Origin: SIG480 sp045636165
Lineage (GTDB): Bacteria; Bacillota; Clostridia; Oscillospirales; JAAYXM01
Direction: 5' to 3'
Length of the DNA stretch: 10,204 nucleotides
Assembly (NCBI GenBank): GCA_045636165.1
Contig: JAZTWZ010000037.1
Coordinates: 1-10,204 of the forward strand
Shown here: piece after piece, positions 6,754-10,204 of the stretch
Position numbering within the stretch: the first letter of the stretch is position 1
Layout of the letters: each line of letters starts with the position of its first letter
Program-made: the position numbers and the translations under genes
Notes under the pieces: generated by a model
What the model was told of the DNA's origin: nothing
Seen by the model: the letters and a program-made list of their open reading frames with translations, nothing else
The model's database searches: none

Positions 6754-7896
6754 CTATTTGACATAAAGAGTAGCAAAGTTATTACTTATGCAGATAACAG
6801 AACCGTCGGAGTTTGCAATGCATCGGGATACATCTGCCGTAGTTTTGAATTCGCAATGGAGAGACATATCCTTTTTATATACCGCGCATTTGTCAGAAAA
6901 CTGGAGAGCGGTATAATCTCCTGCACAGGAGATTGAATAAATATCCTCGTCAAAGTCGAGCGAGCCTGTAAGCGAGCCGTCACCGCCGACAAAAAGGACA
7001 CGGGTGTTTCCGCCGTTTTCATAATTGTCAAGAAGAATTGCCGTATGGTTTCCGGGAGCTGAGTCAGACGCCTTCATCGCGAGTCCGTCAAACGGAATTT
7101 CGGAAAGAACGGATGCATCATTTCCGAAGAGAATTGCGCGGTCATCGCAGGTTACAAAGATTTTTCTGTCGGAGTGATAAGAAACAGAGAGGGGAACGGA
7201 GCTTCCAAGCGTAGCTTGCGCGTAGAAACCGTCCGAGTCAATCTTGCAGAGAGAAAGCAAGCTTTCAAATTCTCCGTTGTTTGTTCCATAAGTTAAAATT
7301 GCTGCAGATTTTGAGTTTGGAGAAATAGCCGCATCAAAAACATACTTATCCGAAGAATGGAATTTATAAATCGGCTTGAAAGAAGAGTCATAGAGAGTAA
7401 CGAGAGATTTTGAATCTTCGCTGTCTGTGACGAGAGAAAAAGCACCTGCGCTGTTCATATTGGCGTTTATGATTTTTGACTCGGTCGAGTCGGAGAAGAG
7501 AATACCTTTCTTGTTTGCAACATAGAAGTTGAGCCCGCCGAGGTCATAAGCGATAAAATGCGAGTTTGAAGAGGAGATTGCAGGGTTCCGGAGTATAACG
7601 GGAGAGGTAAAAAGTTCCTTTCCCGATAACTTTGAAACAGAAATCTCATCGGGGGATACGACACAAAGGTTTCCTGAAAGGAGATTGAAACGGTTGAAGT
7701 TATTGGCATCAAAGCTTACCGTAACCTCGGTAGCATCTGCACGGACGCCGTTGAATATCCAGTATGCAACACGGCGCAATGATCCTGAACTGAATCGGTT
7801 ATTTAAAAGGACAACCGTGCAGACAACAAGCAAAAGTGTTATGAATATTGCAAAACGGCCTGAGAGTCGTTTTTTGTCGCTTTGTTTTTTTGCCAT
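6754..7896 (-). CDS. DUF5711-like protein: membrane-anchored beta-propeller
   Basis: This 380-residue protein has a basic N-terminus (MAKKQSDKKR) and one hydrophobic segment at about 14-31 (FAIFITLLLVVCTVVLL), which I read as a signal anchor. The rest would lie outside the membrane. That part is made of repeated short beta-rich units, each ending in a strand followed by an acidic/Gly/Asn turn and another strand. Examples are AISPNSKSAAILTYG, SVSYHSDRKIFVTCDD and CIANSDGSVICISN. This resembles WD40/YVTN-like propeller blades. I recognise the pattern as the DUF5711 family of Clostridia, which has no assigned biochemical activity. A strong AAGGAGGA site precedes the ATG. It lies 28 bp after truA and 9 bp before cvpA. 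An envelope sensor or scaffold working with CvpA is a guess from context. Confidence 0.78.
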   Translation of the reverse strand: MAKKQSDKKRLSGRFAIFITLLLVVCTVVLLNNRFSSGSLRRVAYWIFNGVRADATEVTVSFDANNFNRFNLLSGNLCVVSPDEISVSKLSGKELFTSPVILRNPAISSSNSHFIAYDLGGLNFYVANKKGILFSDSTESKIINANMNSAGAFSLVTDSEDSKSLVTLYDSSFKPIYKFHSSDKYVFDAAISPNSKSAAILTYGTNNGEFESLLSLCKIDSDGFYAQATLGSSVPLSVSYHSDRKIFVTCDDRAILFGNDASVLSEIPFDGLAMKASDSAPGNHTAILLDNYENGGNTRVLFVGGDGSLTGSLDFDEDIYSISCAGDYTALQFSDKCAVYKKDMSLHCEFKTTADVSRCIANSDGSVICISNNFATLYVK

Positions 7897-7924
7897 TTTA
7901 ACTTCCTCCTTGTTTGGTGGAGTA

Positions 7925-8686
7925 TCATATAGTAATTCCGAAATGTTCGGGGTAGGTGATATCCGTCATATAAAGACCGTGTGCAGGGGCAGTCGCACCG
8001 GCACGCGAACGGTCCTTTGAGAGAAGAATGTCGGAGATTGAGTCTGCAGGAATTTTTCCTGCGGAGACATCAAGAAGTGTTCCGACGATTGCTCGTGCCA
8101 TATTATAGAGAAAACCGTCTGCCGCGATTTTAATTGAGACAAGCTTTCCTTCTTTTGAAATCTCACAGCAGAAAATTTCGCGAACGGTTGATTTCACAGG
8201 TGTTCCAAGACTTCTGACTGCCGAAAAATCGTGTTTTCCCACAAAGGCATCTGCAGCAGTCTGCATAAGCTCAAGGTTAAGCGGAAGTCGCGTGTGAAGC
8301 GCGCGCCCGTTGAGAAACGGGTCGTGAACCGAAGCTGAATATATATAATAAGTATATTCTTTTCTGATGCAGGAATGAACAGGATGAAAATCGGGAGAAA
8401 CCTCAAACGCCTGCCTTACCGAAATATCCTTAGGAAGATATGCATTGACACCAAAAGGAATTTTTTCGATTGGAACATTTGAGCTTGTACGGAGAGAAGC
8501 GACATAGTTTTTTGCGTGAACGCCCGTGTCAGTCCGTCCGCAGCCGACAACCTTTATTTCTTCGTTGAAGAGAGAGGAAACGGCGGAGTTCAGAGTATCC
8601 TGAATACTGCGCGAATTTGCCTGGCTCTGCCAGCCGTGGTAATCTCTTCCGTCATAAGAGAGAAGAAGAGCAATGTTTCTCGTCAT
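7925..8686 (-). CDS. truA: tRNA pseudouridine(38-40) synthase TruA
   Basis: TruA converts uridines 38, 39 and 40 in the anticodon stem-loop of many tRNAs to pseudouridine. The start chosen is the ATG at 8686, giving MTRNIALLLSYDG and 253 residues, which is the family length. An upstream in-frame ATG at 8749 would add 21 unconserved residues inside ecfT. The catalytic motif GCGRTDTGVHA at 48-58 carries the nucleophile D53. The conserved Tyr Y111 (KEYTYYIY) and the FLYNMARAIVGTL block (192-204, R198) are present. The start overlaps the ecfT stop as ATGA, with a weak AGGTG site upstream, so translation is probably coupled. The ecfA-ecfT-truA order is classical in Firmicutes. Here rplM and rpsI do not follow truA, unlike the common arrangement. 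Confidence 0.96.
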   Translation of the reverse strand: MTRNIALLLSYDGRDYHGWQSQANSRSIQDTLNSAVSSLFNEEIKVVGCGRTDTGVHAKNYVASLRTSSNVPIEKIPFGVNAYLPKDISVRQAFEVSPDFHPVHSCIRKEYTYYIYSASVHDPFLNGRALHTRLPLNLELMQTAADAFVGKHDFSAVRSLGTPVKSTVREIFCCEISKEGKLVSIKIAADGFLYNMARAIVGTLLDVSAGKIPADSISDILLSKDRSRAGATAPAHGLYMTDITYPEHFGITI

Positions 8687-9507
8687 ATTAAAACACCTGC
8701 TTTGAGTGTATGTGAGAGAAAAATCGATAATGCAAAAATAATGATACACACGAAAAATGTGGCGTAGTCAGCTTTAGAGAGGCTGAGCTTATGAAGGCTT
8801 GTTCTTCCTTCTCCACCGCGATAACAGCGACATTCCATCGCGAGTGCAAGGTCGTCAGCACGGCGGAAAGCGTTGATGAAAAGCGGAATGAGAACGGGGA
8901 TGAGAGCCTTTGCTCTTTTTATGATTCCGCCTGTTTCAAAGGCAGCACCGCGAGATTTCTGCGCTGACATAATCTTGTCCGTTTCCTCAATAAGCGTCGG
9001 AATAAAACGGAGCGCGATAGACATCATCATTGAAAGTTCGTGAACGGGGAACTTGATTTTCTTAAGAGGGGAGAGTAGAGTTTCAAGTCCGTCTGTGAGC
9101 ATTATCGGAGAAGTCGTATAAGAGAGCATAACGAAAGTTCCGACAACGAGAAGAATGATTCTTACCGTCATGAAAAGAGCAGTGTAGACACCGCCTGTCG
9201 TAATAACGACCTCTCCGAGTGAAAGAAGAACACGCCCCTCGGTCGAATAGAATATATTGAGAATTGATGTGAAAATCAGGAGTATGAAAATCGGCTTTAA
9301 GCTTTTTAAAATAAGACGGAAGCTGATTTTTGTTATAAATATGACGGAGATAAGAAACAGTGCCATAATCGCATACGGGATGACTCCGTTGCACATAAAG
9401 AGCGAGACGATGAACAAAATCGTAAGAATGAGCTTTGTTCTGGGGTCAAGCTTGTGGACAAGGCTTGTTCCGGGGAAATACTGACCGAGAGAAATATCTT
9501 TAATCAT
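8683..9507 (-). CDS. ecfT: Energy-coupling factor transporter transmembrane protein EcfT
   Basis: EcfT is the membrane scaffold of ECF transporters. It links the two ATPases (EcfA1/EcfA2) to exchangeable substrate-binding S components for vitamins and metals. The 274-residue protein opens with LGQYFPGTSLVHKLDPRTK (residues 7-25), a family hallmark. Hydrophobic segments lie at about 26-58, 70-88, 106-130 and 249-266. The two cytoplasmic coupling-helix motifs are at 185-187 (SRG, usually ARG) and 226-228 (CRC, usually ARG or ARC), the latter inside the typical CYRGGEGRT stretch. Its ATG overlaps the ecfA2 stop as ATGA, and its own TGA overlaps the truA start. No S-component gene is in the window, so a shared group II module is likely, with S proteins encoded elsewhere. 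Confidence 0.95.
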   Translation of the reverse strand: MIKDISLGQYFPGTSLVHKLDPRTKLILTILFIVSLFMCNGVIPYAIMALFLISVIFITKISFRLILKSLKPIFILLIFTSILNIFYSTEGRVLLSLGEVVITTGGVYTALFMTVRIILLVVGTFVMLSYTTSPIMLTDGLETLLSPLKKIKFPVHELSMMMSIALRFIPTLIEETDKIMSAQKSRGAAFETGGIIKRAKALIPVLIPLFINAFRRADDLALAMECRCYRGGEGRTSLHKLSLSKADYATFFVCIIIFALSIFLSHTLKAGVLI

Positions 9508-10204
9508 TTTATACCACCTCTCGCCTCAAGAATTGCAGAAACAGCCTGCTCTACGGTATAAACAGAATCGGGAAGATTGATTCCTTTCTGCTTAAGTGCG
9601 TTTATTATATGAGTTACCTGCGGAAGGTCGAGACCTGCGCTGAGAAGTTCTTCGGAATGTGAGAAAACTTCCTGTGTCATGCCCGAGAGCATAATCTTAC
9701 CCTCGTTCATAACGATAAGACGGTCAGCGACGGATGCGATATCCTCCATGCTGTGAGAAACGATAACAATAGCGGCACCGGTTTCGTCGCGGTATGCGCG
9801 GATATGCGCGAGAAGGTCTTCTCGTCCGACGGGGTCAAGACCTGCTGTCGGTTCGTCGAGAATAAGAACGCGCGGACGCATTGCGATAATTCCTGCTATT
9901 GCAACGCGACGCTTCTGACCGCCCGAAAGCTCAAACGGTGAAAGCGGAAGCAGGTCTTCTGAAAGACCTGCAAATCGCGCAGCTTCGAGGACTCTCTCGT
10001 CAATTTCCTCCTCTGAAAGCCCCATGTTTTTCGGGCCGTATGCGATATCGGCATAATCCGTTTCCTCAAAAAGCTGGTATTCGGGATACTGGAGAACAAG
10101 CCCTATTTTAAAACGGCATTCGCGAGTGAATTCGCGCGATTTGAAGATGTCCTCGCCGTCGTAAAGAATTGTTCCGGATGAGGGTTTTATAAGTCCGTTA
10201 AGGT
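9504..10204 (-). CDS. ecfA2: Energy-coupling factor ATPase EcfA2, 5'-truncated by window edge
   Basis: This is the ATPase subunit of the ECF transporter. The frame runs off the right edge: an internal ATG at 10025 is not the start, because conserved sequence continues upstream. Counting visible residues from the first full codon (10202), 232 are present. The sequence begins at LNGLIKP, just after where Walker A would be, so about 50 residues including the P-loop are outside. Visible motifs are the Q-loop region LQYPEYQLFEET (37-48), signature LSGGQ (92-96), Walker B VLILDE (112-117), the D-loop AGLDP and switch His VSHS (H150). The YPEYQLFEET form and the position next to ecfT favour EcfA2 over EcfA1, whose gene would be expected just outside. 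Confidence 0.93.
   Translation of the reverse strand, partial: LNGLIKPSSGTILYDGEDIFKSREFTRECRFKIGLVLQYPEYQLFEETDYADIAYGPKNMGLSEEEIDERVLEAARFAGLSEDLLPLSPFELSGGQKRRVAIAGIIAMRPRVLILDEPTAGLDPVGREDLLAHIRAYRDETGAAIVIVSHSMEDIASVADRLIVMNEGKIMLSGMTQEVFSHSEELLSAGLDLPQVTHIINALKQKGINLPDSVYTVEQAVSAILEARGGIK

Noticed and set aside
8687..8749. ATG at 8749 as the truA start
   Set aside because: It adds 21 unconserved residues lying inside ecfT. The ATG at 8686 gives the normal TruA N-terminus and an ATGA overlap.
9504..10025. A short 173-residue ABC protein starting at 10025
   Set aside because: Conserved EcfA sequence including the Q-loop continues in frame upstream to the edge, so this ATG is internal.

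Overview
The window looks like a chromosomal core region of a Clostridia-type Firmicute, probably an Oscillospirales/Ruminococcaceae-like gut bacterium. The evidence is the ecfA-ecfT-truA order, a zinc-finger ClpE-type unfoldase, a DUF5711-like gene next to cvpA, strong GGAGG ribosome binding sites and mid-range base composition. The genus cannot be read from the sequence. I see no mobile element, tRNA, rRNA, CRISPR array or prophage. Both edges cut genes: pgi on the left and ecfA2 on the right.

Layout. Positions 1-1297 (+) hold glucose-6-phosphate isomerase without its extreme N-terminus. Positions 1298-1440 hold a good sigma-A promoter and a leader of about 88 nt with three hairpins. It precedes a small P-loop protein of unknown function (1441-1848, +). 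A strong bidirectional terminator (1856-1888) separates this from a long minus-strand block that fills the rest of the window.

The minus-strand block, in transcription order, is ecfA2 (partial), ecfT, truA, a DUF5711-like membrane-anchored propeller protein, cvpA-family, pgsA, a ClpE-type AAA+ unfoldase, an ArsC/Spx-family thioredoxin-fold protein and a Cof-type HAD phosphatase. Genes from ecfA2 to the ArsC-like gene are packed tightly: ATGA overlaps at ecfA2/ecfT and ecfT/truA, a TAATG overlap at clpE/arsC-like, and gaps of 9-30 bp elsewhere. The only real gap is 2703-2830, which holds a 20-bp perfect palindrome and an 11-bp-stem hairpin ahead of the HAD gene.

The operon combines vitamin/cofactor transport (ECF module), tRNA pseudouridylation, envelope and phospholipid functions (DUF5711-like, CvpA, PgsA) and protein quality control (ClpE with a coupled ArsC/Spx-like protein). 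Most of the window is ordinary core genome. The least explained parts are the structured leader plus small P-loop gene, the palindromic spacer at 2767-2820, and the ClpE/ArsC-like coupling.
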